Below, piece by piece: positions 1 to 9,098 of a stretch of DNA of 64,000 bases. The notes beneath the pieces were generated by a model. That model was not told the origin of the DNA. It was given only the letters and a program-made list of their open reading frames with translations, and did no database searches. The stretch is from Noviherbaspirillum suwonense (GTDB taxonomy: Bacteria > Pseudomonadota > Gammaproteobacteria > Burkholderiales > Burkholderiaceae_D). Location of the stretch: NCBI RefSeq assembly GCF_900182955.1, contig NZ_FXUL01000001.1:496001-560000 (forward strand), read 5' to 3'. A program made the position numbers and the translations under genes. Each line of letters opens with the position of its first letter. Positions within the stretch are counted from its first letter, which is position 1.

Positions 1-543
1 GTGCGCAATGCGCTTGGGGTGCAACAGGCGCCTCCGAATCTTGCTATCTATTCATTGGCCTTGCTATTGACCGTGTATGTCATGGCGCCGGTGGGCAATG
101 AGATTTCAAAGCTGATCTCGCTTGACAAGGTGTCGCAGGAAAGTATGGGAATTCCCGTTTTGATCCAGGAAGTCCGAAAGGGAGCCGAGCCGCTAAGGAA
201 ATTTTTAGTGGCAAATAGCAGTCGTGACCAGCGCAATTTTTTCCTGGATCGCGCGCGCCAGATGTGGCCGGCCGAACTAGTGGCTGACGCGCAGCCCGAG
301 GATTTTCTCATTGTGACGCCGGCATTCATGGTTTCCGAACTTACGTCTGCGTTTCAGATCGGATTTTTGCTCTACATGCCATTTATTGTCATCGATCTCA
401 TCATTTCGAACATATTGATGGCAATGGGAATGATGATGGTTTCACCGGTAACCATTTCACTCCCGCTCAAGCTATTTCTGTTCGTAATGGTGGACGGGTG
501 GTCCAGGCTGATCCACGGCCTTGTTCAGACTTATCTCCCTTAG
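1..543 (+). CDS. sctR: T3SS export-gate protein SctR, 5'-truncated by window edge
   Basis: Inner-membrane component of the T3SS export gate (SctR/YscR/FliP family), which forms the core pore with SctS and SctT. The visible 180 residues begin with RNALGVQQ, a motif that lies about 40 residues into full-length SctR (about 217 residues). The reading frame is open to base 1, so the N-terminus lies outside the window and the GTG at base 1 is probably internal. Hydrophobic segments follow, including YVMAPVG near the start and a C-terminal pair with LPLKLFLFVMVDGW. The stop is four bases before sctS. It is the first visible gene of the R-S-T-U order; sctN/O/P/Q would be expected upstream. Family assignment is near certain. 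Confidence 0.96.
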   Translation: MRNALGVQQAPPNLAIYSLALLLTVYVMAPVGNEISKLISLDKVSQESMGIPVLIQEVRKGAEPLRKFLVANSSRDQRNFFLDRARQMWPAELVADAQPEDFLIVTPAFMVSELTSAFQIGFLLYMPFIVIDLIISNILMAMGMMMVSPVTISLPLKLFLFVMVDGWSRLIHGLVQTYLP

Positions 544-547
544 CGGC

Positions 548-817
548 ATGGACATACCAGACCTCACCGCCGTCGTGATCAAGGCATTGCTGCTGACCCT
601 GTGGCTTTCGATGCCCGCCATTCTGGTTGCATCGGTCGTCGGCGTCGTCTTTAGTCTGATCCAGGCATTAACCCAGATTCAGGAGCAAACCCTTTCCTTC
701 GGCGTCAAGCTCATATCCGTAGGCGTCACGATATTTCTAACCGCCCGGTGGATGGGAGGTGAAATCTTTAATTACACCGTGTTCCTGTTCGACACCTTTC
801 CGGCCATGGTCCGCTGA
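548..817 (+). CDS. sctS: T3SS export-gate protein SctS
   Basis: Small inner-membrane export-gate subunit (SctS/YscS/FliQ family) that wraps around the SctR/SctT core. The ATG at 548 gives MDIPDLT and 89 residues, the normal family size. An in-frame upstream start at 521 would overlap sctR and add nine residues, so it is not preferred. Two hydrophobic hairpin helices are visible (roughly residues 12-40 and 50-72), separated by the polar QALTQIQEQTLSF segment typical of the family. The stop at 815-817 is followed one base later by the sctT start, which implies translational coupling. Confidence 0.96.
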   Translation: MDIPDLTAVVIKALLLTLWLSMPAILVASVVGVVFSLIQALTQIQEQTLSFGVKLISVGVTIFLTARWMGGEIFNYTVFLFDTFPAMVR

Positions 818-818
818 A

Positions 819-1613
819 ATGCCGCTTTCATGGATCGTATGGCCTTTTCCTGAGTTGATGGCCTTCGGATTTGCGCTGCCGCGCATGTTGGCAATTTTTT
901 CTGTTCTGCCAATGTTCAATCGCCAGGCATTGCCGGGAATGCTGCGCATCGGCGTCGCAGGGGGCCTTGCGTTATTTTTAGTGCCTGGTCTGATCGATCC
1001 CGCAATGGCAGTAGAACGCGGAACCGGCGAAATCATCGCTATATGCTTCAAGGAAGCGCTGATCGGATTTTTGCTGGGATTTATCATTGCGATGCCGATA
1101 TGGGCGTTCGAGGTAATGGGCGCATTCGTGGACAACCAGCGCGGCGCCAGCATTGCCCAGACGCTGAATCCCCTTACCGGTCACGAGAGCTCGCCGTTGG
1201 GCGACCTGTTCAGCCAGACGATCGTCGTCCTGTTGTTCATCACCGGCGGCTTCACACTGATACTCGCCGCCATCCAGGACAGCTACCGACTGTGGCCCGT
1301 GCTCTCGTTCTTCCCCGACCTGGATGCCAGTACGCCTGCTTTTCTCCTGTCGCAACTCGACCGGATGATGAGGTTGGCGATCGTCATGAGCGCACCCATC
1401 ATGTTCGCGATGTTGCTGGCCGAAATCGGTTTGGCCATTGTCAGCCGGTTCGTGCCACAGTTGCAGGTGTTTTTTCTGGCGATGCCGATAAAGAGCGGAA
1501 TTGCGATTTTCATGTTCTCGATCTACGTGGCCGTGCTATTCGACTATTCAATCGACGCGGTCAGGAATATCGGCGCGCTTACCCTGCAGCAGTTGACAAC
1601 GATATTCAGGTGA
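819..1613 (+). CDS. sctT: T3SS export-gate protein SctT
   Basis: Polytopic inner-membrane export-gate subunit (SctT/YscT/FliR family), core of the secretion pore. From the ATG at 819 the product is 264 residues, the family norm. The frame is open further upstream, but that extension lies within sctS. Recognisable features are the FALPRMLAIFSVLPMF N-terminal helix, the conserved GAFVDNQRGAS segment and a C-terminal hydrophobic stretch ending in LFDYS. It starts one base after sctS stops and ends three bases before sctU, so R-S-T-U form one transcriptional unit. Confidence 0.96.
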   Translation: MPLSWIVWPFPELMAFGFALPRMLAIFSVLPMFNRQALPGMLRIGVAGGLALFLVPGLIDPAMAVERGTGEIIAICFKEALIGFLLGFIIAMPIWAFEVMGAFVDNQRGASIAQTLNPLTGHESSPLGDLFSQTIVVLLFITGGFTLILAAIQDSYRLWPVLSFFPDLDASTPAFLLSQLDRMMRLAIVMSAPIMFAMLLAEIGLAIVSRFVPQLQVFFLAMPIKSGIAIFMFSIYVAVLFDYSIDAVRNIGALTLQQLTTIFR

Positions 1614-1616
1614 GCC

Positions 1617-2678
1617 ATGAGCAGCGAAAAAACCGAACAGCCTACTCCCCATAAACTGCGCGAAGCCAGGAAAAATGGACAGGTGGCCAAGAGCAAGGAC
1701 TTCACCCAAACGCTGCTCGTCGGCGCCTTGTTTGTTTATACGCTGATGGATTCAGAACGACTTCTCGGGCGCATGATCAAGCTCATCGAATTGCCTGCCG
1801 ACCTTGGCTATGCAGAATTCAATGCCTCCTTATCTTCCGTCGTGACCGCGATGACGGTGGAAATGGTTTTCATCCTGCTCCCCTATATCCTCATCGTGAT
1901 CATCGTCGGCATTTTCGCAGAGACGATCCAGATCGGATTGCTGGTCTCGTTCAAGGTTCTCATGCCCAAGGGAGAGCGGCTGAATCCAGTCAGTAATTTG
2001 AAGCAAATGTTCTCGATGAAAAGCATCGTTGAATTTTTGAAGTCCAATATAAAGGTCATGTTTCTGACCGCGGTGATTTTTTTCATTATCCGGAGTTCGA
2101 TAGACGATCTGGTGAAAATTCCACCGGCTGGCCTCGCCGCTGCCGGCGTGGCCCTTGCCGCCATGCTCAAGAAGCTGATTATTTTCACGTTCATCGCCTT
2201 CAGTGCGATTGCCCTGTTCGACCTTTTGTATCAACGCTTCGAACACCGGAAGAGCCTTCGCATGTCGATCGAGGAAATCAAGCAGGAGTACAAGCAGCTG
2301 GAAGGAAATCCGGAAATCAAGGGCCACAGGAAACAGCTTGCCAAGGAAATCGCCATGAACGATTCCAATAACAAGACACGCAAGGCAACGGTGGTGGTCA
2401 GTAATCCCACTCACCTGGCCATATCGCTTTTTTTTGACGCCGAAGAGACGCCGCTTCCCATCGTCTTGAACAAGGGCCGCGGTGTGATCGCCCATGAAAT
2501 CATGCGAATCGCACGGGAGGCAGGCGTTCCGATCATGCAGAACATTCCGCTGGCACGGCGGTTGATGGCGGACGCAGTGGTTGATCACTACATCCCTTCC
2601 GATCTGGTCGAACCGGTAGCGGAAGTATTGATCGCGCTTCGGCGCCTTGCACAGCAACGTGAGGAGGGCACTTGGTAA
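1617..2678 (+). CDS. sctU: T3SS autoprotease switch protein SctU
   Basis: Export-gate protein of the SctU/YscU/FlhB family that switches substrate specificity from needle/rod subunits to translocators and effectors. The 353 residues open with SSEKTEQPTPHKLREARKNGQV, here only cited in part (EKTEQPTP is the family hallmark). Four membrane segments lie in the first ~215 residues. The autocleavage motif NPTH is intact at residues 263-266, and in this family cleavage occurs between N and P. The 3' end overlaps the next gene by seven bases. Confidence 0.97.
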   Translation: MSSEKTEQPTPHKLREARKNGQVAKSKDFTQTLLVGALFVYTLMDSERLLGRMIKLIELPADLGYAEFNASLSSVVTAMTVEMVFILLPYILIVIIVGIFAETIQIGLLVSFKVLMPKGERLNPVSNLKQMFSMKSIVEFLKSNIKVMFLTAVIFFIIRSSIDDLVKIPPAGLAAAGVALAAMLKKLIIFTFIAFSAIALFDLLYQRFEHRKSLRMSIEEIKQEYKQLEGNPEIKGHRKQLAKEIAMNDSNNKTRKATVVVSNPTHLAISLFFDAEETPLPIVLNKGRGVIAHEIMRIAREAGVPIMQNIPLARRLMADAVVDHYIPSDLVEPVAEVLIALRRLAQQREEGTW

Positions 2679-3073
2679 CGAGCGCGCTGCATCCGGAACT
2701 GGCCAGATATCTGGCTGCTGAAAAAGCTGATCAAGCCAGCAGGAGTCCAGATGGTTCGATCAGCATGGTATTCGATGCGCAATACCGCGTGACCTGCCAG
2801 GTATTTGCACAGGGCGACCTATTGCTTGAGGCGCGGGTCTTGCGGTTGCCCGACGATGAAGGAAGCCGCACGACGACGGTGGAAATGCTTCTCGAACAGG
2901 CCGGACAGAGACTGCAGGACCATGCCGAATGGCTCGCGCTTGGATCGGGTGGACAAATTTTAATGCTTCAACAGATAGTGCCGGCGCAGGCCGATCGCAT
3001 CCAGTTCAGCAACATGCTGGACAGCTTTGTTAACGCACTTGCCGGGTGGCGTCGCCTGGCGGGTGTCCTCTAG
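2672..3073 (+). CDS. small T3SS chaperone-like protein between sctU and sctC (BscW/HrpG-like position)
   Basis: A 133-residue acidic-to-neutral protein with no signal peptide or membrane segment. It uses a TTG start at 2672, supported by a strong GAGGAGG ribosome site at 2661-2667 and coupling with the sctU stop. The alternating strand pattern, the central LLLEARVLRLPDD block and the C-terminal helix resemble CesT-type secretion chaperones. A small gene at this place, between the export gate and the secretin, is also found in Bordetella (bscU-bscW-bscC) and before hrcC in Pseudomonas syringae (hrpG). The T3SS assignment rests mainly on position; the chaperone fold is inferred from pattern only. 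Confidence 0.6.
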   Translation: MVTSALHPELARYLAAEKADQASRSPDGSISMVFDAQYRVTCQVFAQGDLLLEARVLRLPDDEGSRTTTVEMLLEQAGQRLQDHAEWLALGSGGQILMLQQIVPAQADRIQFSNMLDSFVNALAGWRRLAGVL

Positions 3074-3081
3074 GCGGCAAC

Positions 3082-4905
3082 ATGGCAATTCATCGGAAGT
3101 GGCTATCGAGAACCTTGAGTCCGGTCGGATCCAGGCTTGCATTGCGCCTTGCGGTACTCGCGGCACTGCTGGCCGGGATGCCGGCTGCGGCCGTATCGCC
3201 GCTGCCTGACGCCAGCTTTACCTACATGGCCGATAGCCACCTGCTGCCTGACGTATTCGTTCGTTTTGGCCGCATATTTGGACTTGAGGCGCAACTTACC
3301 AATGCAGTGGCATCGTCGACAGCCGTCGTGAACGGCAAAATAAGCACTGCGAATCCCACCGAATTTCTGAATCAGATAGCCGGCTCCTACGGTTTGACCT
3401 GGTTCATCCAGAATGGAACGCTGCATGTCAGCCGCAGCAATGAACGCATTACCCGCGTCTTGACCCCGCCAGGAATATCGGCGACCGGCCTGAAGATGGC
3501 GTTGACGGAACTGGGTGTGATCGATCCCAAATTCGGTTGGGGCGAAGTCGTCGAGCGCGGGATCGTGCTTGTATCCGGCCCCCCCGGCTATGTCGATATG
3601 GTGCTTCGCTCGGTCATCGACCTGCCTTCGATGCCGCCTGACCAGGAACTGCAGGTATTCCGGCTTCGGCATGCTCCGGTTGACGACCGGACGATTTTTT
3701 ACCGCGACAGGCAGATCGTCACGCCAGGCATTGCCAGCATCCTGCGCGGACTGATATCGGGCGAGAGCAAGACCGGCACCAGTATTGCCCTGTCGGAACT
3801 TGCGTCGCCGCTGCGCGGCACCCTAAGCCCGCTTCCACCGATAAATGGCGAAAATGCCCGGGCAGCCAAGTCGGAACCGGGCTCCGTCACAGTAGCGCCT
3901 TCGACGGTGAGCTCGCCGAACCGCGCGGTCATCCAGGCTGATCCCCGGCTCAATGCAGTGATCATCAAGGACCGGCCCGAGAACATGCAGATTTACCGTC
4001 AGATGATCAGCTTGCTGGACGTACCCAGCCAGCTCGTGGAAATCGAGGCGATGATACTCGACGTGAACGCAAGCCAGGTCGCCGAGCTTGGCGTGGACTG
4101 GAACGCAAGGGCGGGGCGGGTGAGCGCGAACATAGGGAATCCGTCGGCGCCGTCCAGCAATCCGTCCGCCGTCATTTCCCTTGGAAACGCAAATTCGGCA
4201 ACGATCATTTCGAACGCAGCCAATTTCCTGGTAACCCGGATCAACGCGCTCGAAAGCAAGGGGCAGGCGAAAGTCGTGTCGAGACCTTCCATCCTGACGA
4301 TTGATAACCAGGGAGCGCTGATCGACCTGGCTGAAACGTTCTACATCCAATCGGTCGGTGAGCGCGTTGCCAACGTGACACCAGTCTCGGTAGGCGTCAC
4401 GCTGAAGGTGACGCCTCATGTCATTGAAGAGGGGGGACGGAAATCGGTGCAGCTGGTAGTGGATATCGAGGATGGCACGAGGACCGATGTCACGATCCAG
4501 GGTTTGCCGACTATCCGCAGGAGCAATATTGGTACCCAGGCCGTGATGGCCGAGCATGAAAGCCTGTTGATCGGCGGATTTAATTCAGAGTCCAATATTC
4601 GCCAGAAAGACGCGGTTCCCTTGCTTGCCGATCTCCCGGTGGTTGGCGGTCTATTCGCGAATACCAAGTCGACGGTGGAACGCAAGCAGCGGCTATTTCT
4701 GATTACGCCAAGAATCATCCGACCCGAAGGCGGCGACACAACCCAGTCTATTTCCTACGCGGTCCCACTTGCTACGCAGGATTCCAGAACGCCGTTGACC
4801 AGCTTCTCCCAGGCGCAGTTGCCTCCCACGCCACAGGAATCGCCGAATATGCGTATGGATATGCAGATGAATATCGCTTTGCCGTTACAAACCGAGAATA
4901 GGTAA
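3082..4905 (+). CDS. sctC: T3SS outer-membrane secretin SctC
   Basis: Outer-membrane ring of the injectisome (secretin family). The ATG at 3082, preceded by AGGCGG, gives 607 residues and a typical signal peptide (hydrophobic core at about residues 20-36, cleavage near GMPAAA). N0/N1/N3-type periplasmic domains occupy roughly residues 40-300. The secretin domain follows, with VEIEAMILDV, KVVSRPSILT and the late DLPVVGGLF block that marks the family. The upstream in-frame start at 3046 lies inside the previous gene and would spoil the signal peptide. Residues after about 565 form a low-complexity Pro/Gln/Met-rich tail, where a pilotin could bind; no pilotin gene was seen nearby. Confidence 0.96.
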   Translation: MAIHRKWLSRTLSPVGSRLALRLAVLAALLAGMPAAAVSPLPDASFTYMADSHLLPDVFVRFGRIFGLEAQLTNAVASSTAVVNGKISTANPTEFLNQIAGSYGLTWFIQNGTLHVSRSNERITRVLTPPGISATGLKMALTELGVIDPKFGWGEVVERGIVLVSGPPGYVDMVLRSVIDLPSMPPDQELQVFRLRHAPVDDRTIFYRDRQIVTPGIASILRGLISGESKTGTSIALSELASPLRGTLSPLPPINGENARAAKSEPGSVTVAPSTVSSPNRAVIQADPRLNAVIIKDRPENMQIYRQMISLLDVPSQLVEIEAMILDVNASQVAELGVDWNARAGRVSANIGNPSAPSSNPSAVISLGNANSATIISNAANFLVTRINALESKGQAKVVSRPSILTIDNQGALIDLAETFYIQSVGERVANVTPVSVGVTLKVTPHVIEEGGRKSVQLVVDIEDGTRTDVTIQGLPTIRRSNIGTQAVMAEHESLLIGGFNSESNIRQKDAVPLLADLPVVGGLFANTKSTVERKQRLFLITPRIIRPEGGDTTQSISYAVPLATQDSRTPLTSFSQAQLPPTPQESPNMRMDMQMNIALPLQTENR

Positions 4906-4923
4906 CCCGTACGAGCAATATCA

Positions 4924-7146
4924 ATGGCGATAACAGCAGCTACCACCAAGCGCAAGGCGTCGGAAATAAAACAGCGTGCTTCCGTTCGCCTCCCACAATC
5001 GCAGCCCGATCTACCTGTCCATCACTCGATGCGCGAACCGGCGGATTTTAGCCCGCTCGTGGCGTCGGCCTGGGCCGACGCCATCATTGCATTCTGGCAG
5101 TCGGCCAGCGTTCAGGGCCGGCTGGATCCAACTCAACCGCTCGAAGTGCTGGACCTGATGCCTGGCAGCGGCGAGTCCGTTCGCATCCTGATGCGTGCAC
5201 TCGAACAACGCATGGCAATGCTGCCGGGCTTTGCGCATTCATTACGCTATTTGATGGTCGGCCATCGGCGCGACAGTTTGACGCCGACGCGATGGCAGTC
5301 TGAACTGCAGCCATCGCTACAGGCCGAGAAACTTGTAACCGTCCTGTGGGACCCCGGTCGAGGCGATCCCTGTTTGCTGCGTCCCGGAAAACGGTCCGCA
5401 TGGAAACCGATTAACCCTGTGGCCGTCATCGCGCACGATAGCTGGGCAAAACTTGGGCAGCGACTTTGCGCGGTCCACTATGGAAGGCTATTGGAAGCGG
5501 ATATCTGCCGGTTGTCCAAATGCACGACGCCGGCTGAAGAAGCCGGCGAGTGGCGGCCTTTACAAACCGGTCGTGTGGCCGATCGGGTCACATCGCTCAT
5601 GGAAGGGTGCCTGTCGAAGTTCAACAGCGCTCCCGTTCCGCTTCCGATCGGCGCAATCGACATACTCGAGCGCATCGCGTCGCTCGCTTCGAATGGCTAC
5701 CTGGTTCTTGCCGCGGCGCCTGGACTCGTGTCCGAGCGTCATATCCGGCTACATCAGTTTTCCGACCTGCTGGCCCACTATCGGCGCTACGCGGAGATGC
5801 CGGTCAACTTCTATTTACTGAGCCAGTATGTCGGGGTCCTGGGCGGAGTGAGCTGGCAATCCGAACTCAGACCGGACTATGCGGTTCAGGCCGCAGTCGG
5901 CAATCTCCCGGATCCGAAAAGCGCTCTTTCCGTGGCTGTTGCCACCCTAAAATTCGGTGCTGCATCCGATGCACCGTCGCTGGTCGAGGCAGCGCGTGCT
6001 GTTGGCGCGGCGAGAGGGGACAACAGGCTGAATGTGCTGCTGGCGCTGATTCGGCGGTCCGAGTTCGACCCGGCCGTTTTTAGCGTGGCCGCGTCGTCGA
6101 TCATGGACGACCTCCGCACTTCCTCCCGGGTGGAACGCGCAGCGTGGGTAGATGCGTTGGAGCGTACCTGGTCAAATCACCTGCCGTCAGCGCATGCACC
6201 TGCGCAGGCGCTGCATCGCAAGCTTGCGCCTGCAGCCATGCGGGTCGGTGCATGGCGCCTGGCGCGCGCCGTGCTGTCGCGTGGAATGCAAATTCATGGG
6301 GAGCAAGCCCTTGACCTGGCGCATCTCGCCTGGTGTGAAATGCGAACCGGACAGGGAAACACCGCTCTGGCATTGATCAGGCGTGCGGCAATTCTGAATG
6401 GCAATGATCCAACCGTGCGGGAAGTGATGCAGACGGTAGAAGGGAAGATGCAGGGTTGGGACGCCAATTGGAAAGCCAGTGTTTCAAGCCATTCCTTGCC
6501 TCTGGCGATAGAGCCTCTCGACGTCGGGCATGCAGAGGCGTTCTGGCATCAATACAGGGACCCGCAGATTGCATTCATGACGGGGCTGCAAACCCTGTCG
6601 ACACTGGATGCCACCCGAAAATGGATACTCGAGCATGTCGCAGAACCGGGCCGCAAGCCTTATGCGCTTATGCATAGGGAATATGGTTTTGTCGGATATG
6701 TTTGCCTGTCAGTCAGCGCACACGAAGCCTATTTCTGTTTTTGGATAGGCGCCGACTTCCAGGGCAGCGGCTTTTCGATCGAATCCGCGCGGCTGCTATT
6801 TGATCTGGCAAAACGCCAGGGTGTATTGCATGTCTTTACATCGGCGTATCAAGATAATGCCCGATCGATTGCCGCACTCGAAAAGACCGGTTTTTCGCGG
6901 ATTGATATTCGTGCCCTGCCGCCGGAAAATGACCGCGTGTTCTTCTTTCTTAACCTGAGCGACGTTTCAGTGCGGGACCAGTCGGAGCGGCTGATTACCT
7001 ACTATGAGCGAGAAAAGTTGCCGCTTTACTTTCCCGGTCAGGAAACACGTCAGCAAGCTGATCGAGCAGCTATGCAAGCCGCCGTCGCGGTCAATGCGAA
7101 CGACGCTGCGGTCGAGGCGATGCACGTGCAGGCAAAGGAGTCTTAA
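4924..7146 (+). CDS. large T3SS-linked fusion: methyltransferase-like N-terminus, helical/TPR-like middle, C-terminal GNAT acetyltransferase
   Basis: A 740-residue soluble protein between sctC and the downstream chaperone genes. Around residues 73-90, LEVLDLMPGSGES resembles the glycine-rich SAM-binding loop of MidA/NDUFAF7-type methyltransferases. The middle part (about 350-520) is helical, with a TPR-like stretch near 470-505. Residues about 525-662 look like a GNAT N-acetyltransferase: the AYFCFWIGADFQGSGFS block holds the acetyl-CoA loop (Q613..S618), followed by an AYQDNARSIAALEKTGF C-terminal motif typical of the RimJ/RimL branch. It has no signal peptide. Co-transcription (18-base gap after sctC, next gene abutting) suggests a dedicated T3SS role such as modifying a substrate or regulator. 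That role is inference; I know no named T3SS family with this architecture. Confidence 0.65.
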   Translation: MAITAATTKRKASEIKQRASVRLPQSQPDLPVHHSMREPADFSPLVASAWADAIIAFWQSASVQGRLDPTQPLEVLDLMPGSGESVRILMRALEQRMAMLPGFAHSLRYLMVGHRRDSLTPTRWQSELQPSLQAEKLVTVLWDPGRGDPCLLRPGKRSAWKPINPVAVIAHDSWAKLGQRLCAVHYGRLLEADICRLSKCTTPAEEAGEWRPLQTGRVADRVTSLMEGCLSKFNSAPVPLPIGAIDILERIASLASNGYLVLAAAPGLVSERHIRLHQFSDLLAHYRRYAEMPVNFYLLSQYVGVLGGVSWQSELRPDYAVQAAVGNLPDPKSALSVAVATLKFGAASDAPSLVEAARAVGAARGDNRLNVLLALIRRSEFDPAVFSVAASSIMDDLRTSSRVERAAWVDALERTWSNHLPSAHAPAQALHRKLAPAAMRVGAWRLARAVLSRGMQIHGEQALDLAHLAWCEMRTGQGNTALALIRRAAILNGNDPTVREVMQTVEGKMQGWDANWKASVSSHSLPLAIEPLDVGHAEAFWHQYRDPQIAFMTGLQTLSTLDATRKWILEHVAEPGRKPYALMHREYGFVGYVCLSVSAHEAYFCFWIGADFQGSGFSIESARLLFDLAKRQGVLHVFTSAYQDNARSIAALEKTGFSRIDIRALPPENDRVFFFLNLSDVSVRDQSERLITYYEREKLPLYFPGQETRQQADRAAMQAAVAVNANDAAVEAMHVQAKES

Positions 7147-8466
7147 ATGCCACCAATAGACCGGATCTCAATCAACCGGCCTGAGCCGGACTACTCATTG
7201 CAGGTAGAGTACAGACGCCGGCTTGCCCGCCGCCGCCAGCTGGAAGCGCGCGAGTTCAGCCGCCTGGTACTGCCGTCGGTTGAAACGCAATCGCGGCTGC
7301 TCGCGAGGAAGGCAGTGGAAAGCCGTAACACGGATAAGGATTGGACGGATCGCGCTTCCTTGGCCAAATCAGAACTTCCTGGTGCAAACATTGAAGATGA
7401 GCTGACCGGACTTGCCATCGACATCGCCAGGGAGACCGCGGAGTCGCCATCGGAAGACACGCGCGGTTCTGTCGCGTCACGCCTCCTTCAGCAACGGCGC
7501 GCGCCGGAAACCCGGGCTGCAGTTTTCATTCCCGTGGCTGGTGAAAAAGACTCGCCGAGTCACGACACTCATTCAGGCGCACTGGAGCCAAAGCCAACAT
7601 CGGAATCCAAGGAGGCTATCGATCGTCATGATGCGGCAGGCAGCAGCGTCGCCCTGACTACAAGCGAGCAGGAAATCGATGAACTCTCCTGGATGCAGAG
7701 CTTGGAAGTGGCCTTTGCATACGCGGGAAGTGCGACTTCCGATGCCGTTGAGCATCCAATGGAAAAATTCCTTGACCGATTGATTCAAGAGGCGCAGACG
7801 CAAGCGGCGCAAACACAAGCGCTGACGTCCGAGTTAAAGGTGGTGCTGGAATCTCTTGCTGCTAAGCGCATTGCTACCTCGACCAGCGACACGGAACCCA
7901 ACGATTCTCCCAGCCTGCAAGGCCGCTATCGCTTTCTCGACGCGTTTATCGAAACCTTGGCTGCACCGCCAAGCGCAGAGCAGGCGTTCACATCCGACAT
8001 GCTGGAACCAGCTAGCCCCAAAGTCAGCCCTGAAAGACAGGAGGATTCCCCATCGCCGGCACGCGACCGCGAGAGCCTCTATGAATACCTGGAGCTGCTT
8101 TCCAGCGTGGCAGGAGCAAGCACGCCGGCAGCCTTGCAGCGACTTGCCCAAGCACGCCATATCAGTCCGGAAAAAGCATTAATGCGGCTGGCCGCTTCCG
8201 GCGACCAGTCGGTTTCCTTGTACATAGCCGAGATAGCCCGGCGTTTCGATGCAATCAGCGCGCGTACTGCGCAAGATGAAAAAAAGTCGGCTCGAATCAG
8301 CCGGCTAGGCAATGCAATCGCAACGGAACGACAGTGGATGGAGGCCGCCATCACAGCTGCAGAAAGCAGTGTGGGCTACAGCGCAATATCACGTCGCTTG
8401 GAAAGCGATGAGACAAAACGGCGGCTAGCGGAAACATTACCGCAGTTAATCTTACATAAAAGCTGA
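7147..8466 (+). CDS. unknown 439-residue T3SS-operon protein (substrate, gatekeeper or regulator)
   Basis: The start codon directly abuts the previous stop and has a clear AAGGAG site at 7135-7140, so it is translated as part of the same operon. The product is hydrophilic, with no signal peptide or membrane segment. It has an Arg-rich helical N-terminus (YRRRLARRRQLEAREFSR), a long polar, probably disordered stretch (about residues 60-175 and 240-310) and a helical C-terminus from about 315. The size and helical C-terminus would suit a YopN/HrpJ-type gatekeeper, which is otherwise missing from the window, but I do not see the HrpJ signature. A secreted effector or needle-length regulator is equally possible. 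No function is assigned. Confidence 0.5.
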   Translation: MPPIDRISINRPEPDYSLQVEYRRRLARRRQLEAREFSRLVLPSVETQSRLLARKAVESRNTDKDWTDRASLAKSELPGANIEDELTGLAIDIARETAESPSEDTRGSVASRLLQQRRAPETRAAVFIPVAGEKDSPSHDTHSGALEPKPTSESKEAIDRHDAAGSSVALTTSEQEIDELSWMQSLEVAFAYAGSATSDAVEHPMEKFLDRLIQEAQTQAAQTQALTSELKVVLESLAAKRIATSTSDTEPNDSPSLQGRYRFLDAFIETLAAPPSAEQAFTSDMLEPASPKVSPERQEDSPSPARDRESLYEYLELLSSVAGASTPAALQRLAQARHISPEKALMRLAASGDQSVSLYIAEIARRFDAISARTAQDEKKSARISRLGNAIATERQWMEAAITAAESSVGYSAISRRLESDETKRRLAETLPQLILHKS

Positions 8467-8590
8467 CTGCGGTTCGCGTTCTGCGCAAGCAAAGGTGTTT
8501 GGGAGACTACTGGCGGCGCTGGATAAATTCACCGGCCGTCTCTGCAAGATCAGACCGATAGAAACCATTTGCCATTTGAAAGGGACAACG

Positions 8591-9070
8591 ATGTCAACCG
8601 AATATGCTTGGAGACGCAGGTTTATCGAGGTAATAGAAGAAGTCTTTCGGGAGCTTCATTTCGACGCACCGGCGATGACCCACGATGTGGACGCCTCGCT
8701 GGTTATGGAGCTTGAAGTCGATGGCACTACATTCGAAGTAGTGCACAATCCGCGCGCAAATGAAACGCACTGCCTTATTGAAGGCAGAATTGGACATATC
8801 GCAAGCGACAATCCCAATGCCGTACTCACCATGCTTCTCGCAAAAAACCTGGGTATGGCAAAAATATACAGCGGCGTATTTTCCTGCGACATCAAGGACG
8901 ATAGTGTCCTCTATAGCATCGCGATGGAACTGGAAGAAGCTAGTGGCGGGGCTTTACTACAGGCATTGCGGGAAATAGCAGCACACGCCTATGAATGGCG
9001 CCTGATGCTTTCTGGCGCAATAAAGAACCAGGACGGCGCGATAGCTTATGTCTCATCGGCTCTTGCATGA
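8591..9070 (+). CDS. CesT-family type III secretion chaperone (first of pair)
   Basis: A 159-residue acidic protein with the plan of class I T3SS chaperones (CesT/SycE): N-terminal helix FIEVIEEVFREL, alternating strands (VMELEVDGTTFEVVH) and a C-terminal helix (ALLQALREIAAHAYEWRLM). The ATG at 8591 follows AAAGGGA. An in-frame upstream codon at 8495 would add 32 residues unlike the family. Such chaperones are dimeric, cytosolic and bind the N-terminal region of an effector. It lies 125 bases after the unknown protein and 29 bases before a second chaperone gene. The likely client is one of the neighbouring substrate-like proteins. Confidence 0.75.
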   Translation: MSTEYAWRRRFIEVIEEVFRELHFDAPAMTHDVDASLVMELEVDGTTFEVVHNPRANETHCLIEGRIGHIASDNPNAVLTMLLAKNLGMAKIYSGVFSCDIKDDSVLYSIAMELEEASGGALLQALREIAAHAYEWRLMLSGAIKNQDGAIAYVSSALA

Positions 9071-9098
9071 TATGAACCGTATAAAACAGGAGGAAAGC

